Below, piece by piece: positions 34,029-43,840 of a DNA stretch of 53,439 nt (its first letter is position 1; each line of letters opens with the position of its first letter). A program made the translations under genes and the position numbers. Below the pieces are notes generated by a model. The model was given only the letters and a program-made list of their open reading frames with translations, was not told the origin of the DNA and did no database searches. This DNA is from Acidobacteriota bacterium (GTDB lineage Bacteria; Acidobacteriota; Terriglobia; Terriglobales; Acidobacteriaceae): NCBI GenBank assembly GCA_021791875.1, contig JAJYVU010000019.1, positions 1-53,439 of the forward strand, given 5' to 3'.

Positions 34029-37000
34029 ATGGTTCCCGCGTATCGACTTCGCCCGCTGCTTGCGCTTTTGTTAGCCGCCGTTATGGCGCGTTCTGCCCTG
34101 GCGCTGGATCCACATGTCCCGTTACGGCAGGATGGCGCCCAGGTGTGGCAAACCGAAAGCGGTCTGCCGCAAAACACAGTTCACGCGATTCTGCAATCGC
34201 ACGATGGGTTCCTCTGGGTCGCCACCGAGGGTGGACTAGTACGGTTTGACGGCGAAAAGTTTGTCACGTACACGAGCGAGAAATACCCGCAGATTCCGAG
34301 CGATGTCGTTTATGGCCTGATGCAGGATCGTGCCGGGACTCTGTGGATCAGCACCTCAGGGGGTACGGCCAGTTACAGCCATGGTAAGTTTCGCGGCTGG
34401 CCCCAGACAGGTGAAACCTATTCGATTTTTCAAGATACTTCTGGTCACATCTGGGCCTTGACTGCAGGCGGTTTGGATCTGCTACAAGACGGAAAGTTTC
34501 GCAATTTGCTCCCCGTCACGATGGGAGAAGCAAGCCGAATGCTGGAAACCGCGGATGGAGCGCTGTGGCTGGCGACAGACAGCGGTCTGCTGCGAGCTGC
34601 CGCCGGCTCAGAGAAATTCATCGCCGTAGGACAGCAGGTCAGTATCCGGGCAATGGCGGTGGCTGACAACGGCTCGGTTTGGGCAGGCACTGGCACTGGC
34701 GTGGAGGTATGCTCTGATCGCATTTGCCGGACTGTACATCCAGCCGGCTTGCCGGATCCAGTCTACGTCTCCGCACTCGCCACGTCCGGCAACGGCATGT
34801 GGGTTGGAACCGATGAGGGACTCTTTCACGTCCAGGGCACCCAGGCGCGGGGCTACCACACTCGCGATGGCTTGCCTTCGGACCAGGTCAATCTGCTATA
34901 TCGCGATCAAGAACATGCCCTGTGGATTGGCACCAGTCGGGGTATGGCCCGGATGACTGGCGATCAGATCAACGCATTGCCCAACAGTAGCGAACTATCG
35001 GGCAATACGGTGTTGACCGCATTTGAGGATCGCGAGGGTGATCTTTGGCTGGGTTTCGAATCAAACGGCCTTGGCGTGTTGCGCAGTCTCACCTTTACGA
35101 ACATCACGGCACGCGATGGGCTGGCGGGAAGCTACGTACTCGCGGTCACTCAGGGCCAAGGTGGCACTATGTGGGCTGGCACCAACGGCGCAGGTCTGGG
35201 TGGCTATCGAAACGGACATTTCACCACGCTCACCACTGCGCAGGGACTCTCGAGCGACGTTGTGCTGGCCCTGCGTGAAGGACTTGACGGAACGCTCTGG
35301 ATTGGTACACCCGACGGGTTCGACGCCTTTCGCAATGGAAAAGTGATTCGCGCCTACACCACAGCGGATGGGTTGCCGGATGATTTCGTCCGCTCGCTCT
35401 TTTTAGGATCGGGCGGTGCGGTGTGGATCGGCACACGCCATGGCCTGACGCGTTTCTACAATGGACAGTTCACTACCTTCACACAATTGGACGGGCTAGG
35501 TAGCAATCTGATTGGCGCTATGCTCGAAGATCGGCGCAATGGTGCCTTGTGGATAGGCACTCTGGGCGGCCTGACGCGCTACGCCCGTGGGAAGTTTGAA
35601 AACTTTACCACGCAGAACGGACTTTCAAGCGATATTGTGACGGCACTCTATCAGGACCGACAGGATACCCTGTGGATTGCAACCAAGGGCGGGGGACTCA
35701 ACCGCTATCGGGATGGAAGGTTTGCAGACATTTCTTCCAAGGCGACCGGCTTGCCCAATAGCATCTACGCGATTTTGGACGACGGAGAGGGATATCTTTG
35801 GTTGAGCTCAACACACGGTATTTATCGCGTAAGCCGTTCCGCACTCAATCATTACGCCGATGGCGAGACACAACACCTGACCTTCTCGGTCTTCGGCGCC
35901 TCGGATGGCATGGGTATCAGCGAATGCAGCCGCGGAGGGCACCCGGCAGCTTGGCGTTCAGCGGACGGGCGGCTCTGGTTCGCCACATTGAAGGGACTCG
36001 CCGTGGTAAATCCCGCGCACATGGAACTGGACCGCGTACCGCCAAAGGTAGCCATCGAGCAGGTAAGTATCGATGACGAGCCAGCCTCGATTCGGGCGGC
36101 ACTCAAGGTTCCACCAGGACACTCCCGGATTGAAATTCACTACGCGGGACTCAGCTTCGTTGCACCACAGAAAGTGCGCTACCGTTACATGCTCCAGGGC
36201 TTTGACCAGCATTGGGTGGACGCAGGCAACCAGCGCACAGCCTATTACACCAATCTGGCGCCGGGGCAGTACACGTTTGAAGTCATGGCCGCCAACCAGG
36301 ACGGGCTATGGTCACGTGAGGCCGCGGTAATTGATTTCACTGTGCTCCCGCAGATGTATCAGACGTGGTGGTTCCGCGTGGTGATGGTGATCACTCTGAT
36401 ACTGGCCGCATATCTGATTTACTGGCTACGGGTACGAAGCGTACGAGCGCAGTTTCAGGCGGTACTCGGCGAACGCACACGCATCGCACGCGAAATTCAC
36501 GACACACTGGCGCAGGGCTTCGCAGCTGTGTCGGTGCAACTGGAACTGGTCTCGCAATTGTTGCCAACGTCGATAGAGTCGGCCCGCAAATCGCTCGATA
36601 CGGCGCGGGCTCTGGTTCGCAGCAGCCTCGACGAGGCAAGAGCCTCCATTTGGGATCTGCGTTCGCAGAGCGCGGAACAGGAAACGCTGGCCACACGCAT
36701 TCGCAAGATGGCCGACAAGACCGGTGCGCCCGCCGGAATGAAAACGCAGTTGCAGGTAAACGGAATTTACCGGCCACTGGCGCCAGAGGTGGAGACAGAG
36801 ATCGAAAGAATTGCCAAAGAAGCAGTGGTAAACGCAGTGCGGCACTCTGGCGCGCAAACCATCAACCTGCGTATGACCTACGACGCGCGCGACTTTGAGA
36901 TGACAGTGCGGGATAATGGCAAAGGGTTCGCCGGTACGCCGCCAGACGGACGGAGTGGACACTTTGGCATCACGGGCATGCGTGAGCGCGCCGCGAAAAT

Positions 37001-37082
37001 TGGGGGACACTTGGAGATCGCGAGCGAGCCGGGCGAGGGCACTGAAGTACGCGTAACGCTGCGGCTGGGAAGGCAGGATTAG
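34029..37082 (+). CDS. Periplasmic propeller-type sensor histidine kinase (reg_prop, Y_Y_Y, HisKA_3)
   Basis: A 1017-residue membrane kinase. A signal peptide (LLALLLAAVMARSALA) leads to ~14 'two-component regulator propeller' repeats such as SHDGFLWVATEGGLVRFDG and DGTLWIGTPDGF, spanning residues ~35-670. A Y_Y_Y Ig-like domain follows (HSRIEIHYAGLSFVAPQKV, GQYTFEVMAANQDGLWS), then one transmembrane helix (WFRVVMVITLILAAYLIYWL). The NarL-type kinase has the H-box ERTRIAREIHDTLAQGF and an ATPase domain with EAVVNAVRHSGA, DNGKGFAG and GHFGITGMRERAA. Such sensors often detect polysaccharides or oligosaccharides, but the ligand here is unknown. A TTG at 34023 is also in frame; ATG 34029 is preferred. 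The partner regulator follows 4 bp later. Confidence 0.9.
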   Translation: MVPAYRLRPLLALLLAAVMARSALALDPHVPLRQDGAQVWQTESGLPQNTVHAILQSHDGFLWVATEGGLVRFDGEKFVTYTSEKYPQIPSDVVYGLMQDRAGTLWISTSGGTASYSHGKFRGWPQTGETYSIFQDTSGHIWALTAGGLDLLQDGKFRNLLPVTMGEASRMLETADGALWLATDSGLLRAAAGSEKFIAVGQQVSIRAMAVADNGSVWAGTGTGVEVCSDRICRTVHPAGLPDPVYVSALATSGNGMWVGTDEGLFHVQGTQARGYHTRDGLPSDQVNLLYRDQEHALWIGTSRGMARMTGDQINALPNSSELSGNTVLTAFEDREGDLWLGFESNGLGVLRSLTFTNITARDGLAGSYVLAVTQGQGGTMWAGTNGAGLGGYRNGHFTTLTTAQGLSSDVVLALREGLDGTLWIGTPDGFDAFRNGKVIRAYTTADGLPDDFVRSLFLGSGGAVWIGTRHGLTRFYNGQFTTFTQLDGLGSNLIGAMLEDRRNGALWIGTLGGLTRYARGKFENFTTQNGLSSDIVTALYQDRQDTLWIATKGGGLNRYRDGRFADISSKATGLPNSIYAILDDGEGYLWLSSTHGIYRVSRSALNHYADGETQHLTFSVFGASDGMGISECSRGGHPAAWRSADGRLWFATLKGLAVVNPAHMELDRVPPKVAIEQVSIDDEPASIRAALKVPPGHSRIEIHYAGLSFVAPQKVRYRYMLQGFDQHWVDAGNQRTAYYTNLAPGQYTFEVMAANQDGLWSREAAVIDFTVLPQMYQTWWFRVVMVITLILAAYLIYWLRVRSVRAQFQAVLGERTRIAREIHDTLAQGFAAVSVQLELVSQLLPTSIESARKSLDTARALVRSSLDEARASIWDLRSQSAEQETLATRIRKMADKTGAPAGMKTQLQVNGIYRPLAPEVETEIERIAKEAVVNAVRHSGAQTINLRMTYDARDFEMTVRDNGKGFAGTPPDGRSGHFGITGMRERAAKIGGHLEIASEPGEGTEVRVTLRLGRQD

Positions 37083-37086
37083 AGCG

Positions 37087-37716
37087 GTGGCCGAAGAGAC
37101 AATCCGGATCCTGGTCGTGGACGACCATCATATCGTGCGTCAAGGATTGGTGGCTCTATTGAGCACGGTTCCTCAATTTACAGTCGTGGCCGAGGCTCGA
37201 GACGGCAGCGAGGCAGTAGAGCTGCACCAAAAATTCAAACCAGACATTACCATCATGGATTTACGCCTACCGCGGATGAGCGGCGTGGATGCCATCACGG
37301 CAATCCGGGCTGTCTCACCTCAGGCACGCTTTATTGTTTTGACGACCTTTGACGGCGACGAGGATATTTACCGTGCCCTTCAGGCCGGCGCAAAGGGATA
37401 CCTACTGAAAGGCATGAATGCAGACGAACTCACCGATGCCATTCGTACGGTGCATGCCGGCAGAACAAGGATTCCTACAGTCGTGGCCGAGCGGCTGGCC
37501 GAGCGTGTGAGCGGAACTGAGCTGACCGCGCGCGAGCACGAGGTGCTGCGCCTGATTGTGCAGGGTTATAGCAATAAAGAGATCGGGAACCAGTTGCATA
37601 TCTCAGAAGCGACCGTCAAAACACATATCAACAACCTGCTGAGCAAGCTCGGCGTGAGCGATCGCACGCAGGCGGCCACCACCGCGCTGCAGCGCGGTCT
37701 GGTGCATCTGGAATAG
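37087..37716 (+). CDS. Response regulator, NarL/FixJ family
   Basis: A 209-residue partner of the propeller kinase, starting at a GTG 4 bp after the kinase stop. The receiver domain has DDHH (acidic pocket), the phosphoacceptor Asp in DITIMDLRLPRMSG, Thr in VLTTFDGDED and Lys in YLLKGMNADE. The C-terminal LuxR-type helix-turn-helix is LTAREHEVLRLIVQGYSNKE, then IGNQLHISEATVKTHINNLL. Targets are unknown; the downstream secreted protein and permease genes, 10 bp and ~600 bp away, are obvious candidates. Coding and spacing suggest a single transcript with the kinase. Confidence 0.93.
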   Translation: MAEETIRILVVDDHHIVRQGLVALLSTVPQFTVVAEARDGSEAVELHQKFKPDITIMDLRLPRMSGVDAITAIRAVSPQARFIVLTTFDGDEDIYRALQAGAKGYLLKGMNADELTDAIRTVHAGRTRIPTVVAERLAERVSGTELTAREHEVLRLIVQGYSNKEIGNQLHISEATVKTHINNLLSKLGVSDRTQAATTALQRGLVHLE

Positions 37717-37726
37717 AGGAGATTCG

Positions 37727-38254
37727 ATGCGGAGCAAACCTGTCTTACCGGCTTTGGCACTGCCGATTTTAATGATGCTTGCAGTACCGGCTTCGTTTGC
37801 GAAGGGAATCACGACATCATGGCGCCAAGCATCCAAGAGCGAGCTGCAGACCTATTTACCGGCGCGAGCTCCGGTCGTCAAGGAGCGCATTGAGACCGAA
37901 ATGCCGGCAGCATCGGGAATCATCAACGACAAGGACCAGTTCATCGGAGGCGTCGTGTTGATTACAGCAGGGTACTCGGCGGAAGGAAAGTATTCACACT
38001 TCTTCCTCTCGCAGGTCCCCATCGAGGTTGGACACCTTAAGCTGCCAGCCGGACAATACATTCTGGGCTATGTTCGAAAGGGCGACGCGCTGGAAGTGAA
38101 ATTCTACGAAGCCATTTCCGGTAAGCCTCTCGGTGACGTAATCGCGAGACTGGACCGCACAACACACGGCGTCTACGCATTCAAGATCTGGCCGCCAGAA
38201 CAACACCCGCTGATTCAAATCGGCCGCTTCGTGTTCTCTTATCACGTGGAATAG
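37727..38254 (+). CDS. Secreted protein of unknown function
   Basis: A 175-residue protein with a signal peptide (LPALALPILMMLAVPASFA|K) and a mature part rich in beta-type segments: GIINDKDQFIGGVVLITAGYSAEG, GQYILGYVRKGDALEVKFYEA and VYAFKIWPPEQHP, ending RFVFSYHVE. GAGGAG about 5 nt before ATG 37727 is a strong ribosome site. It is 10 bp after the response regulator and so is probably part of that operon. No cysteines, lipobox or catalytic motif were seen. I do not recognise the family; similar small secreted proteins are common in Acidobacteriota, which is only an impression. Confidence 0.7.
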   Translation: MRSKPVLPALALPILMMLAVPASFAKGITTSWRQASKSELQTYLPARAPVVKERIETEMPAASGIINDKDQFIGGVVLITAGYSAEGKYSHFFLSQVPIEVGHLKLPAGQYILGYVRKGDALEVKFYEAISGKPLGDVIARLDRTTHGVYAFKIWPPEQHPLIQIGRFVFSYHVE

Positions 38255-38341
38255 CCCGCATACCGGTCCAGCTTCCTCCACGCATCTGTCAATTTGCGAT
38301 AGGATGGCGAGCGGCGCAGCGTGAGCGCCGGGAGGGCGTGC

Positions 38342-39328
38342 TTGTATCAGCCAGAGACGTATGCGATCGCTCTGTTGTTCATGATCCTCAGTATGCTTAG
38401 CTGGGGATCATGGGCAAACACCATGAAGCTTTGCCCCGGATACCGCTTCCAGCTGTTCTACTGGGACTATGTGGTTGGCCTGTTTGTGGGAGTGTTGGCC
38501 ATTGGCCTGACATTGGGAAGCACCGGCAAATCGGGCCTACCATTTTTTGCTGACATCGCGCATGCCGATGGGCGCCACATCTGGCTCGCGCTGGCGGGCG
38601 GGGCAATCTTCAATGTTGCGAACTTGCTCCTAGTGGCAGCCATCGAAATTGCGGGGCTTGCCGTAGCCTTTCCGATCGGTATCGGCTTGGCGCTGGTCGT
38701 AGGCGCCGCAGGGAGCTATATCGTAGCCCCGGCAGGGAACCCAGTGCTGTTGTTTGGCGGGATTGTGATTGTGGTGACGGCCATCGTGCTGGACGCCGCA
38801 GCCTACCGCGCACGCGAACAGCAGCAGAACGTAACCGCTCGCGGCGTGGTCATCAGCCTGATTTCCGGCCTGTTGATGGGTAGCTTCTATCCTTTTGTGG
38901 CGCGTGCGATGACGGGCAAGGGAGCCGCCGGCCCGTACGCCACGGCCTTCTACTTCGCTATCGGCGTGGGAGTCTGCTCGCTTGTGGCCAATACCGCGCT
39001 CATGCGCAAACCACTCGACGGGCGTCAACCAGTGGCCTTCGATGGCTATGCCAAAGCTTCACTAACGTGGCATGCATGGGGCATCATCGGCGGCGCGGTC
39101 TGGATGGCCGGCGCGATTCTCAACTTTACCGCTTCGCAAGCGCACATTGTCGGCCCCGCCGTGTCCTATTCCATTGGTCAGGGGGCGACAATGATCTCCG
39201 CCGCCTGGGGCGTCCTGGTCTGGCGCGAATTCGCGAGCGCGCCCCGCCGAGCCAGAATTCTGCTCGCCTGGATGTTTGCATTGTTTATTTGCGGGTTGAC
39301 CGCTGTCGCTTTAGCCCCGGTAATCTAA
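38342..39328 (+). CDS. DMT-superfamily permease (GRP/ureide-permease-like), TTG start
   Basis: A 328-residue, ten-helix inner-membrane protein. The opening YAIALLFMILSMLSWGSWANT, a NVANLLLVAAIEIAGLAVAFP helix, GLLMGSFYPFVARAM and the closing ASQAHIVGPAVSYSIGQGA pattern resemble the glucose/ribose porter and ureide permease branches of the drug/metabolite transporter superfamily. The open frame begins with a GTG at 38321, but GGAGGG (38331-38336) lies 5 nt before the TTG at 38342, which yields MYQPETYAIALLF, so TTG is preferred. It ends 1 bp before the convergent glycosyltransferase stop. Substrate (sugar, nucleobase or ureide) is unresolved. Confidence 0.8.
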   Translation: MYQPETYAIALLFMILSMLSWGSWANTMKLCPGYRFQLFYWDYVVGLFVGVLAIGLTLGSTGKSGLPFFADIAHADGRHIWLALAGGAIFNVANLLLVAAIEIAGLAVAFPIGIGLALVVGAAGSYIVAPAGNPVLLFGGIVIVVTAIVLDAAAYRAREQQQNVTARGVVISLISGLLMGSFYPFVARAMTGKGAAGPYATAFYFAIGVGVCSLVANTALMRKPLDGRQPVAFDGYAKASLTWHAWGIIGGAVWMAGAILNFTASQAHIVGPAVSYSIGQGATMISAAWGVLVWREFASAPRRARILLAWMFALFICGLTAVALAPVI

Positions 39329-39329
39329 T

Positions 39330-40493
39330 TCAGGGCTTTTTCTCCGTCGCCAGGGCACCGCCCAAGGGGGCTTCCCGAATCAGAGAGATCAGTGTTTCCA
39401 TAGCGCCCTCATACGCTCGGGATTCCGCAAAAGTGCGAGCTGTGCGCGCAGCCTGGACTGCAACCGAATGGCGAAAGTCCTCATCCTCGTAAAAACTGAG
39501 AATCGCTTCGGCCAATGCTTCCGCGTCTCCCGGCGCTACGACAATGCCGTCCTTTCCGCTTGTCATAATTTCTGAGGCTCCGCAGTGTGTCGTGGCAATA
39601 CAGGCACGCTGGTTCGCCATGGCCTCGACAAGAGCCATACCAAACCCGTCATCAATACTCGGGAGCACAAAGACGTCACATCGTTGATAGAAGTCGGAGA
39701 TATCGGGAACGTAACCCACGTGTTCCACCCCAGGCATGCTCCGAATCAAGGCCTGCAGTGCGGGATAACCGGCAAAATCGCCGCCCCGGATCAACAACCT
39801 TGCGTTGGGCAAAGCGAGTTTCCGCCAGGCCTGGAGCAGATAGAGGTAACCTTTACGCAGCGGATTTCCGCCCACCACGCCCACCGTAAACGTACTGTTG
39901 CGATCGGCTCTTACAGATTCCGGAAACCGGCAGCGCCCTAGAAGGGGCGCCTTGAGCAGTTTCGGCTGCAGATGTTCAGGAAAACTCGAAACGGTGTAGG
40001 CCGAGGGCACCAGGATGACTTCGGCCAACTCATATTCCTCGATCTGGCGCTCGCGAAACCACTTCGCCAGCTTCGGCATTCTGGCGCCTACCCGCTCTGC
40101 CTCCCGGACAACTAGCGCATCCTGGAAGTCGCGATGTGGACAGGCCCGGTCGAGCACGAATCTTGCCCCATGCCTCATTGCTTTGCGGGCCGTGTCCAGT
40201 GCCTGTGAAGCCCACCCTATGAATAGTTCCGTACCATCAAGGTGTAGCGCAACACTTTGGTCGAAGAGGAAAGTGTCGAATCTCTCCAGGGGCCCCGGCA
40301 AAGTCAACCGCAGCTTATAGGCCGCGGAGAGAATCGGCGCCGGCACGAACCGCGTATGCACTTTGTCATCCAGTCCTGAAAAGTAGCGCCTGGGCGCGGC
40401 ACTGTATATAGACACATTATGGTTCAAGCTCTTCAGGGAGTTTGCCATCAACACAGAATGAAAAGGCCGGTTAACCGCAATGCTGATGCGCAT
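39330..40493 (-). CDS. Glycosyltransferase family 4-like protein
   Basis: A 387-residue GT-B glycosyltransferase. The C-terminal donor domain has VGVVGGNPLRKGYLYLLQAW, ARLLIRGGDF, VEHVGYVPDISDFYQRCDVFVLPS, and the E-x7-E motif region DDGFGMALVEAMANQRACIA followed by SGKDGIVVAPGDAEALAEAI. The N-terminal half begins MRISIAVNRPFHSVLMANSL and carries FDTFLFDQSVAL and GWASQAL. It probably transfers an activated hexose to a lipid- or polysaccharide-linked acceptor. The nearest genes are a permease and cydB, so no polysaccharide cluster is evident in the window. It appears monocistronic. Confidence 0.85.
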   Translation of the reverse strand: MRISIAVNRPFHSVLMANSLKSLNHNVSIYSAAPRRYFSGLDDKVHTRFVPAPILSAAYKLRLTLPGPLERFDTFLFDQSVALHLDGTELFIGWASQALDTARKAMRHGARFVLDRACPHRDFQDALVVREAERVGARMPKLAKWFRERQIEEYELAEVILVPSAYTVSSFPEHLQPKLLKAPLLGRCRFPESVRADRNSTFTVGVVGGNPLRKGYLYLLQAWRKLALPNARLLIRGGDFAGYPALQALIRSMPGVEHVGYVPDISDFYQRCDVFVLPSIDDGFGMALVEAMANQRACIATTHCGASEIMTSGKDGIVVAPGDAEALAEAILSFYEDEDFRHSVAVQAARTARTFAESRAYEGAMETLISLIREAPLGGALATEKKP

Positions 40494-40679
40494 AGATCGA
40501 AACTACCATGAACGAAAGTTCCCAGAATCCGGATGGGGCGGTGATGAAGTTGGGCAGGGGATCTTAGCCGAAGTCGACAGAATTTGTCGCTATACAGAAT
40601 ATTTGTTATCAGACACATCGGTTCCTTTAAAAATGACGCCTCCATGTCGATGATGGGCCGTTCCTACAGCGACAAGCTC

Positions 40680-41717
40680 CTAGATGTGATAGTGCCCTTC
40701 GGCTTTGCCGCGGAAAAGCCAGTAAGCCGTAATGAAGTAGCCGACAGCGAGCAACATGCCGAAGCCCCACCAAATCAGCCCGACGTGCAATGCATACGAC
40801 CCCGTAATGGAGTCTGAAACGGTGAGGCTATTCTGAGGGTCAAGCGACGATGGAAGTAATACGGGATATAGCCCGGCTGCAGCGCCGACCAGCATGAACA
40901 CCAGGTATGCACACGATGAAAGAAACGCGAGCAGCGCCTTCCCCGCGTTGCGGAAGAGCTGTATACCCAACAGCGATGCCACGACAGCCAGAGGAATGAG
41001 GTACAGGATCGGGTAGTCCCCATAATTGCGCAACGCCATCGGCTGCACCGCAATGGTAGCGATAAGACTGATAAGGGTCATCGCACAGAGGGCCCCCCAG
41101 CCCCAGCCCGCCGCTCGGCGTGCACGTTGGCTGAGTTCATCGGACGACTTCAGCCATATCCAAAGGGCGCCATGCGTGGCCAGCGCCACAACAGCGACAA
41201 GGCCGCCGATGACCGTGTACCAATCGAGAATGCCCGGGTACGGACCCACCTGCCAGTTGGTCCAAAGCGGCAGGAAGAAGTAATGATCCGGGCCAAGCGG
41301 CACCCCGCGGATGACGTTGGCCAGCGCGGCACCGAAGAAAATCGCCAGCAAGATGCTCGCAAATGAAAAGATGGCGCCAAAGAAGGTGCGCCATATCTCA
41401 TTCTCTATGTGGCCTCGCAACTCGATGCCGAGCGCACGCAGAACGAGCAGCCAAAGCACAATCGTCAGCGGCAGGTAAAAGCCGCTGAATGACGACGCAT
41501 AAAGCAACGGAAAGGCAAAAAAGAGCGTACCTCCACCGGCCAGAAGCCAGACTTCGTTACCATCCCACACGGGACCGATGGACTGGATAATGGTGGAGCG
41601 GTCTTTCTCTGAACGCCCAAGAATGGGGTAAAGAATGCCGGCGCCGAGATCAAAGCCGTCGAACACAACGTAGGCGGCAATCATGACGGCAACAATCCAG
41701 AACCAGATAAATCCCAT
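40680..41717 (-). CDS. cydB: Cytochrome bd ubiquinol oxidase subunit II
   Basis: A 345-residue, eight-helix inner-membrane subunit of the bd oxidase, which reduces O2 with quinol at high affinity. Signatures are YVVFDGFDLGAGILYPIL, GPVWDGNEVWLLAGGGTLFFAFP, YLPLTIVLWLLVLRALGIE and a WWGFGMLLAVGYFITAYWL helix at the C-terminus. It follows cydA by 55 bp on the same strand. No CydX-like microprotein (MWYFAW...) is visible after the stop, and cydCD assembly genes are not in the window. Confidence 0.95.
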   Translation of the reverse strand: MGFIWFWIVAVMIAAYVVFDGFDLGAGILYPILGRSEKDRSTIIQSIGPVWDGNEVWLLAGGGTLFFAFPLLYASSFSGFYLPLTIVLWLLVLRALGIELRGHIENEIWRTFFGAIFSFASILLAIFFGAALANVIRGVPLGPDHYFFLPLWTNWQVGPYPGILDWYTVIGGLVAVVALATHGALWIWLKSSDELSQRARRAAGWGWGALCAMTLISLIATIAVQPMALRNYGDYPILYLIPLAVVASLLGIQLFRNAGKALLAFLSSCAYLVFMLVGAAAGLYPVLLPSSLDPQNSLTVSDSITGSYALHVGLIWWGFGMLLAVGYFITAYWLFRGKAEGHYHI

Positions 41718-41772
41718 GATCTCTCCTCACCCGGTCACTGCCCCGTTTCACTCAGGACCAGGGGTGCAATGG

Positions 41773-43125
41773 TTATGCGCTGAGCGCCTCTGCTTGCGCG
41801 TGCTGGGCTCCAGCCCCAGGGCCATGTTCGATCATCCTGTAGACGAGCACGATCCAGAGGATTGAAAGTACGGCATACATGCCCATGAATCCAAGTAAGG
41901 TAAACAGCCCGTTCCCTGCCGAGACATGGGTTGAGAACCCTTGCGAGGTACGCAGCAATCCATAGACCAGCCATGGCTGGCGGCCGATTTCTGCAGTTAT
42001 CCAGCCGGCTGTTGTCGCGATGTACGGAAGCGGGAAGCTTAGCATCAGCGCCCAGAGAATCCATCGAGACTCAAACAGTTTCTTTCGCCACAGCAGGAAC
42101 GCCGCAACCCCCATCAGCAGGACGAAATATGTCCCTAAGCCCGCCATGATGTGGTAGGCGTAGTACAGCAATGGAAGCGTCGTGGGCCAGTCCTGTTTCG
42201 GGAAGCTGTCAAGCCCCTTCACCTCAGCCTTTGTGGTGCCGTAGATCAGGAAGCTCAGCACGTCGTTCGCTGCTATGGGGTTGTCTATCGTTTGAGTATG
42301 CTCGTTTGGTTGGCCGATCAGAACAATCGGCGCACCCGTCTGCGTGTGGAAGAGCCCTTCCATGGCCGCGATAGCCGCAGGCTGGTTCATGGCCACATAT
42401 CTGCCCTGCGCGTCACCAGTGGGATAGATCATCACGACACACGAGATGATGCCGGCAATCACACCCAACTTGACGAAAATTTTTCCGAAACTCTCATGCC
42501 TGCGATTGAGCAGATAGAACGCGCCGGTCGCGGCCATCACGAACGATGCCGTCACGACCGCGGCGCACATATTATGCGCATACTGCCGCCAGGCCCAGGG
42601 ATTGCTAAGAAGACCCCAGAAACTATCGAGTTGGAAGACCCCATTCGAAAGACGTGTATACGCTACTGGATGCTGCATCCAGGCATCGGTGGCGATGATG
42701 AAGAAGCCAGAGAGCCAGGAGCCGAAGAAAACCATGAAGGCGCTGCCGAAGTGCGCAAGCTTGGTGAGGCGCTTTTCACCAAAGAGAAACAGGCCCAGGA
42801 ATGCCGACTCCAGGAAGAATGCGAACACCCCTTCCATTGCCAGCGGTTGACCGATAACGCCGCCGGTGAGTCGTGAAAACTCTGCCCAGTTCGTGCCAAA
42901 CTGAAATTCCATCGGAATGCCAGTGACAACACCGAGAACAAAGTTGACGGCAAACAGCTTCGCCCAGAAACGGGAAGCTTGATCATAGCGCTCGTTCCCA
43001 GTTCTGAGCGCGACGCCCTTAAGAACAACAATCAACAGCGCCAAGCCCATCGTGAGTTGCGGAAACAGGTAGTGAAATGTGACGGTGAAGGCGAACTGGA
43101 TGCGGTCCAAAAGATATGCGTCCAT
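41773..43125 (-). CDS. cydA: Cytochrome bd ubiquinol oxidase subunit I (short Q-loop, CioA-like)
   Basis: A 450-residue haem-bearing subunit. FTVTFHYLFPQLTMGL carries the haem b595 His ligand; AWRQYAHNMCAAVVTASF carries the b558 His, and a Met-rich region follows; GWITAEIGRQPWLVYG is the conserved segment after the Q-loop. The protein is shorter than E. coli CydA (~520 aa) and the Q-loop is short, matching the cyanide-insensitive (CioA) class, although this class assignment is by length only. A perfect TGTGA-N6-TCACA palindrome at 43159-43174 lies 34 bp before the ATG, pointing to control by the nearby Crp/Fnr protein. cydB follows. Confidence 0.95.
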   Translation of the reverse strand: MDAYLLDRIQFAFTVTFHYLFPQLTMGLALLIVVLKGVALRTGNERYDQASRFWAKLFAVNFVLGVVTGIPMEFQFGTNWAEFSRLTGGVIGQPLAMEGVFAFFLESAFLGLFLFGEKRLTKLAHFGSAFMVFFGSWLSGFFIIATDAWMQHPVAYTRLSNGVFQLDSFWGLLSNPWAWRQYAHNMCAAVVTASFVMAATGAFYLLNRRHESFGKIFVKLGVIAGIISCVVMIYPTGDAQGRYVAMNQPAAIAAMEGLFHTQTGAPIVLIGQPNEHTQTIDNPIAANDVLSFLIYGTTKAEVKGLDSFPKQDWPTTLPLLYYAYHIMAGLGTYFVLLMGVAAFLLWRKKLFESRWILWALMLSFPLPYIATTAGWITAEIGRQPWLVYGLLRTSQGFSTHVSAGNGLFTLLGFMGMYAVLSILWIVLVYRMIEHGPGAGAQHAQAEALSA

Positions 43126-43158
43126 GCGGCGATTTTAAGCTTCTTCGCCTTGGACAAC

Positions 43159-43174
43159 TGTGACCGATGTCACA
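43159..43174. promoter_or_regulatory. CRP-type palindrome upstream of cydA
   Basis: TGTGACCGATGTCACA is an exact TGTGA-N6-TCACA match; the flanking C and G extend the symmetry to 18 bp. It lies between the DUF308 stop (43229) and cydA (43125). If the promoter is close to the gene the site could overlap it. Confidence 0.7.
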
Positions 43175-43228
43175 GAATCAGGGTCTCCCCGCAACAAGGC
43201 AGCAGTGAGTTCCCTGCCTTGCCAGTGG

Positions 43229-43840
43229 TTATTTGTTGCTCGGAAGCGCCGCGGAAACTGCCCGTCGCGGATGCAGAGCGTGATAACGCTCGTCCCCCGC
43301 AAAGAAGAACAGTTTGGCACCGACGAGGCACAGGTATGCGCCCACCCATACCAGTGCAGAACGGTCAGTCCACTCACGGATTCGGCCTGCCATCCAGCCC
43401 GCGACGGCAATCGACAGCAGTCCGAAGAGCGCGATCACGATGGCATCCATACCCTTATGCTGCAGGCGCAGCGCAGACAATAACCCAAGCGCTCCAAAGA
43501 TAAGACCGTGAGCAATCACCAGAAGCAGAAGAATCTGAAGTGTTGCCGAGGATGAAAAACCAAAAAAAGATCCAGCGGCCACGAAGCAAAGACCAGCCAG
43601 AGCATAGAGAAGAACCTGCTGCAAGTTGCGCCGGCTGGTCTCGGCAGCAGCAAACCAATCAGCTATACCTGCCAGGGTGATCGCCGCACCGCATAGCACG
43701 AGGGCGATGACAATGGCCATGGCCGAGAAGAACGGATTGGCGGCAAGAAGACTGAGGTAGAGAACGGCAAGTCCACACGCCAGAGAAACTCCGCCATGTA
43801 CGGCAAAGAGTGTTGTCCGTAACTGGGGCCGATTCAGCAT
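43229..43840 (-). CDS. DUF308/HdeD-like membrane protein
   Basis: A 203-residue protein with six predicted helices in three hairpins, including VSLACGLAVLYLSLLAANPF, IVIALVLCGAAITLAGIADWF and VAGWMAGRIREWTDRSALVWVGAYLCLVGAKLFFF. The repeated pattern and length resemble HdeD/DUF308 proteins linked to acid or stress resistance. Its start lies inside the 3' end of the upstream UspA gene (7-bp overlap), so they are co-transcribed. Molecular function is not established for this family. Confidence 0.72.
   Translation of the reverse strand: MLNRPQLRTTLFAVHGGVSLACGLAVLYLSLLAANPFFSAMAIVIALVLCGAAITLAGIADWFAAAETSRRNLQQVLLYALAGLCFVAAGSFFGFSSSATLQILLLLVIAHGLIFGALGLLSALRLQHKGMDAIVIALFGLLSIAVAGWMAGRIREWTDRSALVWVGAYLCLVGAKLFFFAGDERYHALHPRRAVSAALPSNK

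Noticed and set aside
40494..40679. CydX-type microprotein after cydB
   Set aside because: The only frame (from about 40645) does not begin with the MWYFAW-like sequence and lacks the hydrophobic helix.
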